A DNA stretch of 64,000 bases from Lacisediminimonas profundi (GCF_008831265.1 NZ_VTTH01000002.1:434001-498000), one strand, 5' to 3'; shown: positions 36,039-46,075, counted from the stretch's first letter. Numbers and translations: made by a program. The notes: generated from the letters alone by a model not told the origin.

Positions 36039-39000
36039 GCTGATTGACTTTGTCCTGACGCAGCGGGTGTTCGTCCTGCTGCTGACTGCCGCGCTCGGCA
36101 TCTTCGGATACCGCGCGCTTTCCAACCTGTCGATCGAAGCCTTTCCCGATGTGCAGGATGTGCAGGTCCAGATCGTCACCCAGTTTCCCGGCCAGGCGCC
36201 GGAAGAGGTGGAACGTACCGTCACGCTGCCGATCGAGCGCGAGATGAGCGGCGTGCCGCGCCAGACCCAGCTGCGCTCGGTCACCATCACCGGCCTGTCG
36301 GTCGTGACCCTGACGTTTGCCGATGGCACCGACGACTATTTCGCGCGCCAGCAGGTTCTTGAAAAGCTGCAGACGGTGTCGCTTCCGCCCGGAATACAGC
36401 CGACCCTGGCGCCGCTGTCCACCGCAGTCGGCGAAATTTACCGCTATATCCTGGAAGCGCCGGCCAATATGAGCGAGAACGATTTGCGCTCGCTGCAGGA
36501 TTGGGTAGTCCGGCCGGCCCTGAGGATTACCCCCGGCGTGGCTGAAGTGGTCAGTTTCGGCGGCACGGTCCGCGAATACCAGGTGCTGGTCGATCCGAAC
36601 GCCCTGCGCCGCTATAACGTCACGATCGACCAGGTCAGCCAGGCCCTGAACAACAACAGCGCCAATGTCGGCGGCGGACTGGCACGCCGTGGCGAAGAGG
36701 CGCTGGTAATCCGCGGAATCGGCATCCTGGGCGGGGTCGAGGACATCGGCCGGGTCGTGGTCAACGCCAGGGGTGGCAAGACCGTGCTGGTGTCGGACGT
36801 GGCGGAAGTCAGGATCGGCCAGCGGCCGCGCTCGGGCATCGTGGCCTACAACCAGAACGACTCGGTAGTCCAGGGCATCGTGCAGATGACCAAGGGCGGC
36901 AACGCGACCAAGGTTGTGAGCGACCTCAAGGAACGGGTGGAACAAGTCAACGCCAAGCTACCGCCAGGCGTGAAGATCCGGACCATCTACGACCGTACCC
37001 AGCTGATCGACCACACGGTGATGACCGTGGTTGAAAACCTGCTGGTGGGTGCCGCGCTGGTGATCGCGCTGCTGGTGATCTTCCTGCGCAACTGGCGCGC
37101 GGCGCTGATCGTGGCGACCGTCATTCCGCTGTCGCTGCTGTTCGCATTCATCATGCTGGACCTGCGCGGCATTCCCGCCAACCTGATTTCGCTCGGCACG
37201 GTCGACTTCGGCATCATCATCGATGGCGCGGTGGTGCTGGTCGAGGCTTTGATGGTGAGGCTGGCGGTGCGCAACTTCGACCCCACCCATGCGGAGCGCA
37301 ATGCCGTCTGGCGGATCAAGGTGCTGAAGGACACGGTAATCGAGTTGGGCCACCCCATCCTGTTCGCCAAGGCGATCATCATCGTCGCCTTCATTCCCAT
37401 CTTCACTTTCCAGCGGGTGGAGGGGAAAATATTTTCGCCGGTCGCGCTGACCATTTCATTTGCCATGCTGGGCGCGGTGATCCTGACGATGACGCTGATC
37501 CCGACCTTGCTGGCGATGACGATGGAACGTCACACGCTGGAGGAAAAGCACATTCGCTGGATGGAGTGGCTGCAGCAGCGTTACCGGGCCTTCCTGCACT
37601 GGTCGGGCCTGCACCGCTTCCTGCTGCTGTTGAGTTCGGCCAGCGTGCTGGTCGTTACGCTGGCCTTGGCGCCGCTGCTCGGCAGCGAATTCCTGCCCAA
37701 GCTGGATGAAGGGAATATCTGGCTCACCCTCAGCCTGCCGACGTCGAGCTCGCTGCAGACATCGAAGGAAGTGGAGCGGCAGGTTCGCAACATCGTCCTC
37801 GGCTATCCGGAAGTGAAAAACGTGATTGCCCAGGTGGGACGGCCGGATGACGGCACCGACCCCAAGGGCTCGAACAATATCGAGTTCCTGGCCGAACTGA
37901 AGCCACGCGAAAGCTGGCGTTTTTCCGGCAAGGACAAGCTGATCGCCGACATGTCGGCCAGGATCCGCGCCATTCCCGGCGTGCCGACCAACTTCTCGCA
38001 GGTAATCCAGGACAACGTGGAGGAATCGCTGTCCGGCGTGAAGGGCGAAATTGCGGTCAAGGTGTTCGGACCTGAGCTTGAAATCCTTACCCAGAAATCC
38101 GAGCAGATCGCCACCATCCTGAACGGCATCCGCGGCGCCACCGACGTCGCCGCGATCAAGATCGGCGGACAAACGGAATTGTCGGTCACCGTGGACCGGG
38201 AAAAGATTGCGCGCCTGGGCATCAATGTCGCGGACGTGAACCTGGCGCTGCAGGGCGCGCTGGCGGGCGTGCCTGTGAACACTTTCTACGATGGCGACCA
38301 GCGCTATGACATTACAGTCAGGCTGAGTGAGCGCCATCGCGACTCGATCGACGACATCGCCAACATCCAGGTCAACCTGCCCAACAATGCCGGCACCATC
38401 GGCCTGGGCGACGTCTGCCGGATCGAGGTTCGCCAGGGCGCCGCGCGAATCAGCCGCGAAGCGGGCGGGCGCAATGCCTCGGTGAAAGCCAACCTGCTGG
38501 GCCGGGACCAGGGCAGTTTCGTCGCCGAAGCGCAAAAGAAAGTCGCCAGCCAGGTCAAGCTGCCGCCCGGCTACCGCATCACCTGGGGCGGCCAGTTCGA
38601 GAACCAGCAACGCGCAATCAAGCGGCTGGGCATTATCGTGCCGATCACGCTATTGTTGATTTTTTCCCTGCTGTTCTGGGCCTTCCGCTCGATCCGGATG
38701 GCAGCCCTGGTACTGTCAATCGTGCCACTTTCGCTGATCGGCGGCGTGGTCGGACTGGCGCTGGCCGGATTGCACTTCTCCGTGTCGGCGGCGGTCGGCT
38801 TCATTGCCGTGGCCGGGATCTCGGTGCAGAACGGCGTGATCATGCTGGAGCAGATCATTGAAAACAATCGGTCCGAAGCATCCCGGTTCAGCAGCGCGGT
38901 CGAAGGCGCGGTGTCGCGCCTTCGACCGATCCTGATGACGGCGCTGATGGCAGGACTGGGCCTGCTGCCGGCGGCGCTGTCGCACGGCATCGGCTCGGAA

Positions 39001-39165
39001 ACCCAACGGCCCTTCGCAGTAGTGATTGTTGGCGGCATCGTATCGGCCACGCTATTTACGCTGATGCTGCTGCCCCTTGCCTATCCGTTCTTCGCCGAAA
39101 AGCGCCTCAAGCCCGAAATCGACGAAAATGCCGATGCATCTGCCCTAACTGATGGCAATGTCTGA
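36028..39165 (+). CDS. Heavy-metal efflux RND pump (CzcA family)
   Basis: 1045-residue inner-membrane proton/metal antiporter with twelve helices and two large periplasmic loops. The TM4 proton-relay motif DFGIIIDGAVVLVE (393-406) has the three acidic residues essential in CzcA (Asp, Asp, Glu) at the same spacing, placing it in the divalent-cation HME group rather than the Cu/Ag CusA group. The actual metal (Zn, Co, Cd or Ni) is not resolved. The two-component system downstream is the probable sensor. Confidence 0.92.
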   Translation: MLSKLIDFVLTQRVFVLLLTAALGIFGYRALSNLSIEAFPDVQDVQVQIVTQFPGQAPEEVERTVTLPIEREMSGVPRQTQLRSVTITGLSVVTLTFADGTDDYFARQQVLEKLQTVSLPPGIQPTLAPLSTAVGEIYRYILEAPANMSENDLRSLQDWVVRPALRITPGVAEVVSFGGTVREYQVLVDPNALRRYNVTIDQVSQALNNNSANVGGGLARRGEEALVIRGIGILGGVEDIGRVVVNARGGKTVLVSDVAEVRIGQRPRSGIVAYNQNDSVVQGIVQMTKGGNATKVVSDLKERVEQVNAKLPPGVKIRTIYDRTQLIDHTVMTVVENLLVGAALVIALLVIFLRNWRAALIVATVIPLSLLFAFIMLDLRGIPANLISLGTVDFGIIIDGAVVLVEALMVRLAVRNFDPTHAERNAVWRIKVLKDTVIELGHPILFAKAIIIVAFIPIFTFQRVEGKIFSPVALTISFAMLGAVILTMTLIPTLLAMTMERHTLEEKHIRWMEWLQQRYRAFLHWSGLHRFLLLLSSASVLVVTLALAPLLGSEFLPKLDEGNIWLTLSLPTSSSLQTSKEVERQVRNIVLGYPEVKNVIAQVGRPDDGTDPKGSNNIEFLAELKPRESWRFSGKDKLIADMSARIRAIPGVPTNFSQVIQDNVEESLSGVKGEIAVKVFGPELEILTQKSEQIATILNGIRGATDVAAIKIGGQTELSVTVDREKIARLGINVADVNLALQGALAGVPVNTFYDGDQRYDITVRLSERHRDSIDDIANIQVNLPNNAGTIGLGDVCRIEVRQGAARISREAGGRNASVKANLLGRDQGSFVAEAQKKVASQVKLPPGYRITWGGQFENQQRAIKRLGIIVPITLLLIFSLLFWAFRSIRMAALVLSIVPLSLIGGVVGLALAGLHFSVSAAVGFIAVAGISVQNGVIMLEQIIENNRSEASRFSSAVEGAVSRLRPILMTALMAGLGLLPAALSHGIGSETQRPFAVVIVGGIVSATLFTLMLLPLAYPFFAEKRLKPEIDENADASALTDGNV

Positions 39166-39205
39166 GTTTTATCGTATCCACCCGACTTCCTGACCCTACC
39201 TGCCC

Positions 39206-39874
39206 ATGCGCGTACTCCTTGTAGAAGATGACATCGTCCTTGCCGACGGCATTTCCCGCATTTTGAAAGACCATGGGATGGCGGTCGAGATGGCTCACAC
39301 CGGTACTGACGCCGACAGCATCCTGCAGCGCAGCCAGTTCAGCATCCTGGTGCTCGACATTGGCCTGCCGGGCATTGACGGATTTTCCCTGGTGCGGCGC
39401 CTGCGAGCCCGCGGCAGCACGCTTCCGGTGCTGTTGCTGACCGCGCGCGATGCGGTACAGGATCGGGTGCACGGCCTGGAACTGGGCGCCGACGACTATC
39501 TGGTCAAGCCGTTCGACACCAGTGAACTGGTGGCGCGCCTGCGCGCCCTGGTACGGCGCACGACCGCCAGGACCAGCGAGCTTGAAGCCGGCGGGCTGGT
39601 GATGGACCTGCTGGCCAAGCGCGCGCGGATCGGCAACGATGCACTCGAGCTTTCCGCCCGCGAATGGGCCGTGCTCGAATACCTGATGCGCCAGGCAGGA
39701 CGGGTGGTATCCAAGCAGCAGATCATGGATGCCATCCTGCAATGGGGTGAAGAACTCAGTGAAAACGCGGTCGAGGTCTATGTCTCCCGTATCCGCATCA
39801 AGACGGCGGCGGCCGACCTGTCCATCCGCACCATCCGCGGCTTTGGTTACATGCTGGAAAAGCGCGGCTCATGA
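39206..39874 (+). CDS. OmpR-family response regulator of the metal-efflux operon
   Basis: 222 residues. The receiver domain has acidic residues DD (8-9), phospho-acceptor Asp51 (LVLDIGLPG) and Lys in VKPFD, and is followed by a winged-helix DNA-binding domain ending RTIRGFGYML. It resembles QseB/CzcR/IrlR regulators. It starts 40 bp after the pump gene and overlaps the kinase start by 4 bp. It probably binds the 11-bp direct repeats at 33446-33483 upstream of the pump operon. Confidence 0.92.
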   Translation: MRVLLVEDDIVLADGISRILKDHGMAVEMAHTGTDADSILQRSQFSILVLDIGLPGIDGFSLVRRLRARGSTLPVLLLTARDAVQDRVHGLELGADDYLVKPFDTSELVARLRALVRRTTARTSELEAGGLVMDLLAKRARIGNDALELSAREWAVLEYLMRQAGRVVSKQQIMDAILQWGEELSENAVEVYVSRIRIKTAAADLSIRTIRGFGYMLEKRGS

Positions 39875-41304
39875 AAAGCATCCGCCTGTCCCTGCTGAAG
39901 TGGCTGATCCTGCCTCTTCTCGCCATCAACCTGGTGGCGTCGGGACTGGCTTACTGGACCGCCTGGCGGCCGACCCAGGCTGCGTTTGACCAGAGCCTGG
40001 CCGACGCAGCCTGGTCGCTGGTGCCCAGCATCTCCGACCGCAACGGCGGAATCGAGGCGCACCTTTCCAAGCAGACCGAACAGTTCCTGCGGATGGATCA
40101 GTTCGACATGATCTTTTTCACGATCCGCCACCTGGACGGCAGCGCCATCGCCGGCGACCATGATTTCCCGGTGCTGGAGGCGCCGGTCCGCCTGCGTGAA
40201 CCGTCCGCCCACGACGACTTCATGCGCGGCGTGCCGGTGCGGGTGGTGCTGATGCGGGTCCAACTCGAGAAGGAGCAGGTGCTGATCGGCGTGGCCGAGA
40301 CGCTGCAGTCGCGCAACAAGGTGCGCAACGAAATCCTGTCCGTGCTGATCACCCAGCAGCTGCTGCTGGCGGTGCTGTTCGTGGTGATCGCATGGGTCGG
40401 GGTCGGGATCGGCCTGTTCCCGCTGCAGCGGATGCGGGCGCAGCTGAATACGCGCGATCACGACAACTTGTCGCAGGTCGAGACCACCGACCTGCCAGTC
40501 GAGCTGCAACCGCTTGCCCAAGCCCTGAACGGCCTGCTGGAACGGACCTCGAAAGGCAAGCAGGCACAGCAGGATTTCCTGGCAAACGTCGCCCACCAGT
40601 TGCGCACGCCCTTGTCCGGCCTGAAGACGCAGCTGGCCTGGATTCGCCAGCGCTATGCCGGCGACAAGGAAGCGGCGCATTCGGCCAGCATGATGACTTC
40701 CTCGGTTGATCGCATGATCCGCCAGACCAACCAGCTGCTGGCACTGGCGCGGGCGGAGCCGAGCCAGTTCGAGAAGCAAAGGCTGGAAACGGTAGAACTC
40801 GACAAGGTGGTCGAAGAGTCCGTGCAGCATTTCGTGCAGGAAGCAGACAAGAAGGAAATCGACCTCGGGTTCGAGTTGCGTCCGACGCTGGTGGCCGGTG
40901 ACCGATTCCTGCTGCGCGACCTGGTCGACAACCTGATCGACAATGCCATCCGCTATTCACCTCCGCGGGCGACGGTCACTGTGCGCAGCCATGAAAAGGA
41001 TGGAAGCGGCGTGCTGGAGGTCGAGGATAACGGACCCGGCATCGCTGCGGCAGACCGCGAGAAGGTGTTCAACCGCTTTTACCGGCTGGACGACAAGGTG
41101 GCAGGAACAGGACTCGGATTGGCGATCGTTCGTGACATCGCGGCGGACCACGATGCGACAATCGAAGTACAGACCAGCGAAGGCGGAAGCGGGACCGTGG
41201 TCTCGGTCCGCTTTCCCCTGGTCCGGGGAAAACCTGCGGATACGGCATTGCGCCAGTCCAGCCGCGCACCCGGCGGTCAGGGTTCAGGACCCGCGGTAGA
41301 GTGA
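39871..41304 (+). CDS. Sensor histidine kinase, QseC/CzcS type
   Basis: 477 residues. Two membrane helices (about 8-30 and 157-184) bracket a periplasmic sensor of the two-component-sensor N-terminal type. A HAMP-like linker leads to HisKA (FLANVAHQLRTPL, His242) and HATPase (DNLIDNAIRYSP, VEDNGPGI, GTGLGLAIV). It is partner of the regulator at 39206 with a 4-bp overlap. The signal is presumably the exported metal ion, judging from context. Confidence 0.92.
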   Translation: MKSIRLSLLKWLILPLLAINLVASGLAYWTAWRPTQAAFDQSLADAAWSLVPSISDRNGGIEAHLSKQTEQFLRMDQFDMIFFTIRHLDGSAIAGDHDFPVLEAPVRLREPSAHDDFMRGVPVRVVLMRVQLEKEQVLIGVAETLQSRNKVRNEILSVLITQQLLLAVLFVVIAWVGVGIGLFPLQRMRAQLNTRDHDNLSQVETTDLPVELQPLAQALNGLLERTSKGKQAQQDFLANVAHQLRTPLSGLKTQLAWIRQRYAGDKEAAHSASMMTSSVDRMIRQTNQLLALARAEPSQFEKQRLETVELDKVVEESVQHFVQEADKKEIDLGFELRPTLVAGDRFLLRDLVDNLIDNAIRYSPPRATVTVRSHEKDGSGVLEVEDNGPGIAAADREKVFNRFYRLDDKVAGTGLGLAIVRDIAADHDATIEVQTSEGGSGTVVSVRFPLVRGKPADTALRQSSRAPGGQGSGPAVE

Positions 41305-41497
41305 CAGCGATTGGAGCGCCCAGCTTTGCATGTCGAGCGTCGCGCCATGGTGCCTGCCCCCGAACCGTTCATGCGTTTCCTATCAGTCGGCAGAGCATCT
41401 GGTGCGCAGCGGTTCAAACCGGTCGTGCCCCACGAGCAGCAAGGCACCCACCGAATCCGCGCAGGAATCGGTGGGCGATACGTACCGCCCCGGGCAT

Positions 41498-41926
41498 TCA
41501 CACGCCACCGATATCCGAAGCGCGGATAAGCACCTGCTCGCCAGGTCGTTTGCGCAGCATTTGTTCCGCCACGGCATGAATCCTCTGGCGGCCCAACTGA
41601 TACGCATCTAACGGACGCATTCCCTCGCCAGTCTGGAAATGGGTCTCCAGGGCATCGAGGCTGACCTGGCAGCGCACCGGCTTTCCTTCGACGATAGCCT
41701 TGAAATAGACGCCGCCATCCTCGGCCGGGGTTGCCTCGTCGGTGAAATTCACTGCGGTGCTCCCCATTGCCGCTCGCTTGGCAAACGGCGGATGCGCCTG
41801 CTCGCAGTGGGAAACATCGACCGTCGCCGCACAAGCCTGGAAGCGGTCGGCATCCATCGCGCTGTTGAACAGGTACACGGTTTCACCCACCTGCACTTCG
41901 GTTGTTGCTATCCGGACGATCGCCAT
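41498..41926 (-). CDS. DUF1488 family protein
   Basis: 142 residues. The C-terminal half carries the DUF1488 signature (GGVYFKAIVEGKPVRCQVSL and the DALETHF helix), a small uncharacterised cytosolic family. The N-terminal 60 residues contain VYLFNSAMDADRF, with no known motif. ATG 41926 follows AGAGGG. It lies 31 bp downstream of the PAS-GGDEF-EAL gene on the same strand and may be co-transcribed. Function unknown. Confidence 0.72.
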   Translation of the reverse strand: MAIVRIATTEVQVGETVYLFNSAMDADRFQACAATVDVSHCEQAHPPFAKRAAMGSTAVNFTDEATPAEDGGVYFKAIVEGKPVRCQVSLDALETHFQTGEGMRPLDAYQLGRQRIHAVAEQMLRKRPGEQVLIRASDIGGV

Positions 41927-41957
41927 CGCTACCCTCTGAGAATTTGAACCCGCAGCG

Positions 41958-43769
41958 TCAATGGACAGATTCCGCGTGACTCTGTTCCTGCCTGCGCCAC
42001 TGTTCGAACTCGCCAGCCGACAAAGGTTTGCTGAAATAGTAGCCTTGCGCCTGGTTGCAGCCGCGATCGTGAAGGTAGGAAAACACCGCCTCGGATTCAA
42101 TGCCTTCGCCGACGACTTTCAGCCTTAGGGAGCGGCCGAGCGCCAGCACGGTGTCGGCGATTGCCCTGGACTGCGGATCCTGGGCAATGGACTGGACGAA
42201 TACCTGGTCAATCTTGAGGGTGTCGACCGGCAAGGAACTGAGCAGGCCGATGCTCGAAAAGCCGCTGCCGAAATCGTCCAGTGCCACCTGCACGCCAAAC
42301 TGGCGGATCTGCCGCAGCGCTGCCACGGAGTCGGGCACGCCCTCCAGCACGGTGCTCTCCTTCAACTCGATCTGCAGAAAACGGGGATCCATTCCGGAAC
42401 GGTTCAGGCTGTCCATCAGATGCCCGACAAATCCGCGCTGGCGAAACTGCTGTGGCGCGATGTTGACGCATATGGGCATGCCAGGCAGTCCTGCCAGGCA
42501 CCAGTGCGCATGCTGGCGCCCGACTTCGGACAGCACCCAGTCTCCAAGCCGGTTGATCAGTCCGCTCGATTCGGCAACCGGGAGGAAGGCATCCGGCGCC
42601 AGTACTTCTCCCACGGCGAGCGGCAGGCGCAACAAGGCCTCCACGCAAACCGTCATGCCGGTCTGCATGTCGATTACCGGCTGGTACAACAATTGCAGCC
42701 CATCATTGTCCAGTGCTTGCCGCAACAAGCTCTCGATTTGCATGTCACGGTCTTCACTACCTTCATCGATCGGATTGAAAAAGCGATAGCGATTGCTGCC
42801 ACCCTGCTTGGCCATGTACATGGCATGGTCGGCTGCCTTCAGCAGGCTATCGAGGTCACTCCCGTGCCGGGGATAGAGGCTGATGCCGATCGAGGCCGAC
42901 AAATGCAGTTGCAGGTTGGCGACATGAAACGGCTCGCCGAGCGAACGGATGATGTGCTTGGCGACCGTCGCCGGGCCGTAGCGGTCGTCGGGATGCGGGA
43001 TCGCGACCACAAATTCGTCACCGCCCAGGCGGCCGACAATGTCCTCCTGCCGCACACAAGCCAATAGCCGCTTGGCCACCTGTTGCAACACCAGGTCACC
43101 CACGCCATGCCCATGGGTGTCGTTGATGGGCTTGAAGCGGTCGAGGTCGATGAAAAGCATGGCGCCACTGCTGTGGGTGCGATGGGCCATGGCAAGCAGA
43201 TGGCTGCAATATTCATACAGCAGTCCCCGCCCCGGCAGGCCGGTAAGCGGATCGCGCTGCCAGACGACGCGCAACTGCTGTTCGGCAAGCTTGCCGTCGG
43301 TGACATCGAGCGTGATGCCGACGAAGTGCCTGAAGCCCGGACCGCTACCGGCAAGCGGCGCGCCGCTCGCTCGCAGCCAGCGCAGCGCACCGTCGTCCTG
43401 ACGCAAGACGCGGTACTCGATATCCAGTCGCGCCACCTCATGATCATGCTCCAGCGCGGCCAGGGCAGCCTCGACCCGGCCGCGGTCCTCCGGATGGATG
43501 CGGGCGAGCAAGTCCTCTGTCCGGGCATCGTGGTCCGCCGGCAGGCCATGCAGGCGGTTAAGCGTTCCATTCCCCGCCAGCGCACCGCTTGCGGGCTCGA
43601 ACTCCCACAATCCAAGCGTGGCGAGCGTGGCAGCCAGTGGCAGGATATCGTCGCGCAGCTTGAACGCGTGACTCGGCGGCGGACGTGTTCCGCCCTCCTG
43701 TTGCGCGAACGCAGTCCCGCCAAGGGGAGGGGAACCCGGCACCCGGGCTTGATTCGTCAAGTCGCGCAT
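41958..43769 (-). CDS. PAS-GGDEF-EAL protein (c-di-GMP turnover)
   Basis: 603 residues with no membrane helix. A PAS/PAC sensor (about 50-165) is followed by GGDEF (motif GRLGGDEF, about 252-259) and EAL (about 345-595). The GGDEF motif is canonical and could be catalytic. The EAL domain keeps EAL, the Asn of CVNIAP, the Glu of IELKES, the DD of DDFGSG, the Lys of LKID and GEGIE, so phosphodiesterase activity is also likely. ATG 43769 is preceded by GGGA. A Pho-box-like repeat lies further upstream at 43932-43953. Confidence 0.92.
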   Translation of the reverse strand: MRDLTNQARVPGSPPLGGTAFAQQEGGTRPPPSHAFKLRDDILPLAATLATLGLWEFEPASGALAGNGTLNRLHGLPADHDARTEDLLARIHPEDRGRVEAALAALEHDHEVARLDIEYRVLRQDDGALRWLRASGAPLAGSGPGFRHFVGITLDVTDGKLAEQQLRVVWQRDPLTGLPGRGLLYEYCSHLLAMAHRTHSSGAMLFIDLDRFKPINDTHGHGVGDLVLQQVAKRLLACVRQEDIVGRLGGDEFVVAIPHPDDRYGPATVAKHIIRSLGEPFHVANLQLHLSASIGISLYPRHGSDLDSLLKAADHAMYMAKQGGSNRYRFFNPIDEGSEDRDMQIESLLRQALDNDGLQLLYQPVIDMQTGMTVCVEALLRLPLAVGEVLAPDAFLPVAESSGLINRLGDWVLSEVGRQHAHWCLAGLPGMPICVNIAPQQFRQRGFVGHLMDSLNRSGMDPRFLQIELKESTVLEGVPDSVAALRQIRQFGVQVALDDFGSGFSSIGLLSSLPVDTLKIDQVFVQSIAQDPQSRAIADTVLALGRSLRLKVVGEGIESEAVFSYLHDRGCNQAQGYYFSKPLSAGEFEQWRRQEQSHAESVH

Positions 43770-43854
43770 TTTTTCCCGCTGCAAACAGCCAGAAGCAGGT
43801 AGGACACTGGACTCTTTTACAAGTTCGCAAGATTGACGGTGCCAAACCCGGGAT

Positions 43855-43890
43855 AAAAAAAGCCCCGCCCTTCCTTGCGGTCGGCGGGGC
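43855..43890 (-). terminator. Terminator after the hemerythrin gene
   Basis: Read on the minus strand, GCCCCGCC pairs with GGCGGGGC and is followed by seven T residues. It ends the uspA-hemerythrin transcript before the PAS-GGDEF-EAL gene. Confidence 0.85.
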
Positions 43891-43931
43891 AATCCAACGG
43901 AGACATCCGGATACAATAATAATCCTGAATC

Positions 43932-43953
43932 CTGTCAGAAAGCTGTCAGAACC
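43932..43953. promoter_or_regulatory. Pho-box-like direct repeat
   Basis: Two CTGTCAG units start 11 bp apart (43932 and 43943) separated by AAAG, followed by a weaker TCAG pair, also 11 bp apart, at 43961 and 43972. The arrangement matches the PhoB box of two CTGTCAT-like heptamers. It lies about 165 bp upstream of the PAS-GGDEF-EAL start. Confidence 0.4.
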
Positions 43954-43981
43954 TAAAATATCAGCGAGATATCAGGGATTG

Positions 43982-44419
43982 CTATGCGCTCCCTTCCAGC
44001 GACGGCGACGCCGCCGGGGGCGCGCCCCCGGTCCAACCGCAGTCAAGCGCCGCCATTGCCAGCGCCATGTCCATCGTCGAGATGTGAAAAATGAACCATT
44101 GCGGCAGCAATTCGAGTACCTGGCGGGCGAGCGCGGTGTCGCCCTCCTGAACCCGCGGCATTGCATGGTGCAGCCCCGACAGCACCCGCGCATGCTGCTC
44201 AAGGTGGCTGTGCAGCCCCGGAAAGTCAATTTCCTCCATCATGGCTTCTTCGCCGGCGAAGTCCTGTTCGACGTCCGCCACCAAGCGAGCGAATGCCTCG
44301 GGAAAAGCGGCGTCAGGCAAGCCTGCCAACTGCTGCAGGCTCGCCAGCATGCTGGCATGCGAGCGATCCATCTCGGGAATGCCGACCGACAATTCGGCCG
44401 ACCAGCTCGGGATCGTCAT
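43982..44419 (-). CDS. Bacteriohemerythrin-like diiron protein
   Basis: 145-residue four-helix hemerythrin-family protein. Predicted iron ligands are His21, Glu57, His72, His76, His112 and Asp117. The position of the second canonical His (HFxxEE) is occupied by Asp53 (DFAGEE), so the diiron site would be more carboxylate-rich than in oxygen carriers. It could bind O2 or NO, or store iron. Start ATG 44419 has a perfect AGGAG. It follows uspA by 10 bp on one transcript under an FNR-type promoter, consistent with low-oxygen expression. Confidence 0.85.
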   Translation of the reverse strand: MTIPSWSAELSVGIPEMDRSHASMLASLQQLAGLPDAAFPEAFARLVADVEQDFAGEEAMMEEIDFPGLHSHLEQHARVLSGLHHAMPRVQEGDTALARQVLELLPQWFIFHISTMDMALAMAALDCGWTGGAPPAASPSLEGSA

Positions 44420-44429
44420 ACTGCTCCTT

Positions 44430-44867
44430 TTAACGGAATACCAGGACCGGCAGCGTGCTGTGCGCCAGCACCTTTTGCGTTTCACTGCCGACAAACAGGC
44501 GGTTCAGCCCCTTGCGGCCATGGGAAGCCATGAAGATCACGTCGCAGCCGCTGCTTCCGGCCAACTTGACGATTTCCTCATACGGATTGAACGACTGCAC
44601 CGTGTGGGTTTCGCACTGGACTTCAGCCTGCCTTGCAGCCAGCGCCACCTTGTCCACATTCTGCCGTGCCAGGTCCATCGCCTTTTGCTCGTATGCCGCG
44701 AGGTCCGGCGTGAATGCTGTTTCCCCGATCGGCGAGTACGGGTACGGTTCGGCGACAGACAGCGCCACCAACTGGCCGCCGGCCGTGCGGGCGACCTCCA
44801 CGGCCGCAGCCACAGCCTTGTCCGAAAGCTCGGAACCATCTGTGGGTACAAGTATTTTTTTGAACAT
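44430..44867 (-). CDS. Universal stress protein, UspA family
   Basis: 145 residues. It has the alpha/beta Usp fold with N-terminal KKILVPTDGS and the C-terminal ATP-loop-like signature GRKGLNRLFVGSETQKVL. The ATG at 44867 gives the normal N-terminus (MFKKILVPTDGS) with GGAG 6 nt upstream; an in-frame ATG 12 nt earlier is less likely. It is first gene of the transcript with hemerythrin. The promoter carries a perfect FNR-type site at the class II distance, so anaerobic or low-oxygen induction is likely. Confidence 0.92.
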   Translation of the reverse strand: MFKKILVPTDGSELSDKAVAAAVEVARTAGGQLVALSVAEPYPYSPIGETAFTPDLAAYEQKAMDLARQNVDKVALAARQAEVQCETHTVQSFNPYEEIVKLAGSSGCDVIFMASHGRKGLNRLFVGSETQKVLAHSTLPVLVFR

Positions 44868-44901
44868 TGTCGACTCCATTCAGGTTGAGCAAGGACAAGT
44901 C

Positions 44902-44943
44902 ATCCTAAGTGGTGCATCCCGAAAGTTGTTTGACTCATGTCAA
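44902..44943 (-). promoter_or_regulatory. FNR/Anr-type class II promoter of uspA-hemerythrin
   Basis: A perfect palindrome TTGAC-N4-GTCAA lies at 44930-44943. TAGGAT (minus strand, 44907-44902) is the -10 element. If +1 is near 44895, the palindrome centre falls at -41.5, exactly the class II activator position. Confidence 0.7.
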
Positions 44944-45030
44944 AAATGTCCACTATGCAGCCCTGCATTGCGAACCCTGCGCTGCCAAGCGTGCCACAAC
45001 CGCCAGTCCTGCATCGATCCCGCCGATTTC

Positions 45031-45745
<715 letters not shown>

Positions 45746-46075
45746 TCAGATAGTCTCGGGCTCCTGCATCCACGCCGGGATATCGCGTTGGCCGTGCAGC
45801 ACGCGCCAGACATCGATGTGTTGCGGACGCTCGATGTAGAACACCAGAAAGGAATAGCCTGTCAGCGGCCAGAAACGAAGGCCGGGCAGGTTCAATTCGT
45901 GGGCGTAGCGTGGCGATCCAGCCGCTGGATGGCGACCGATGTGCGCATAAGCCTGCTCCAGGGCGTCAATAAAGCCGAGCGCGGCTTGTTCAGCGCCTTC
46001 GCTGAGGTAGAAGGTAATCGCGTCATCGATGTCCCGGTTGGCCAACTCACGCGGAACGACTGGCTTGGCCGTCAC
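45746..46075 (-). CDS. ParE/RelE-family toxin
   Basis: 109 residues with the ParE fold (DIDDAITFYLSEGA, GFIDALEQAYAHIGRHPAAGSPR, YSFLVFYIERPQHIDVWRVLHGQRDI). ParE-type toxins usually inhibit DNA gyrase. The ATG overlaps the antitoxin stop by 4 bp, the usual coupling in ParDE operons. It is encoded on the minus strand after the antitoxin. Confidence 0.9.
   Translation of the reverse strand: MTAKPVVPRELANRDIDDAITFYLSEGAEQAALGFIDALEQAYAHIGRHPAAGSPRYAHELNLPGLRFWPLTGYSFLVFYIERPQHIDVWRVLHGQRDIPAWMQEPETI

Noticed and set aside
41383-41450. tRNA-like words (CAGTCGGCAGAGC, GGTTCAAACC) downstream of the sensor kinase
   Set aside because: No acceptor stem, anticodon arm or proper T-stem can be folded; at best it is a remnant and more likely chance.
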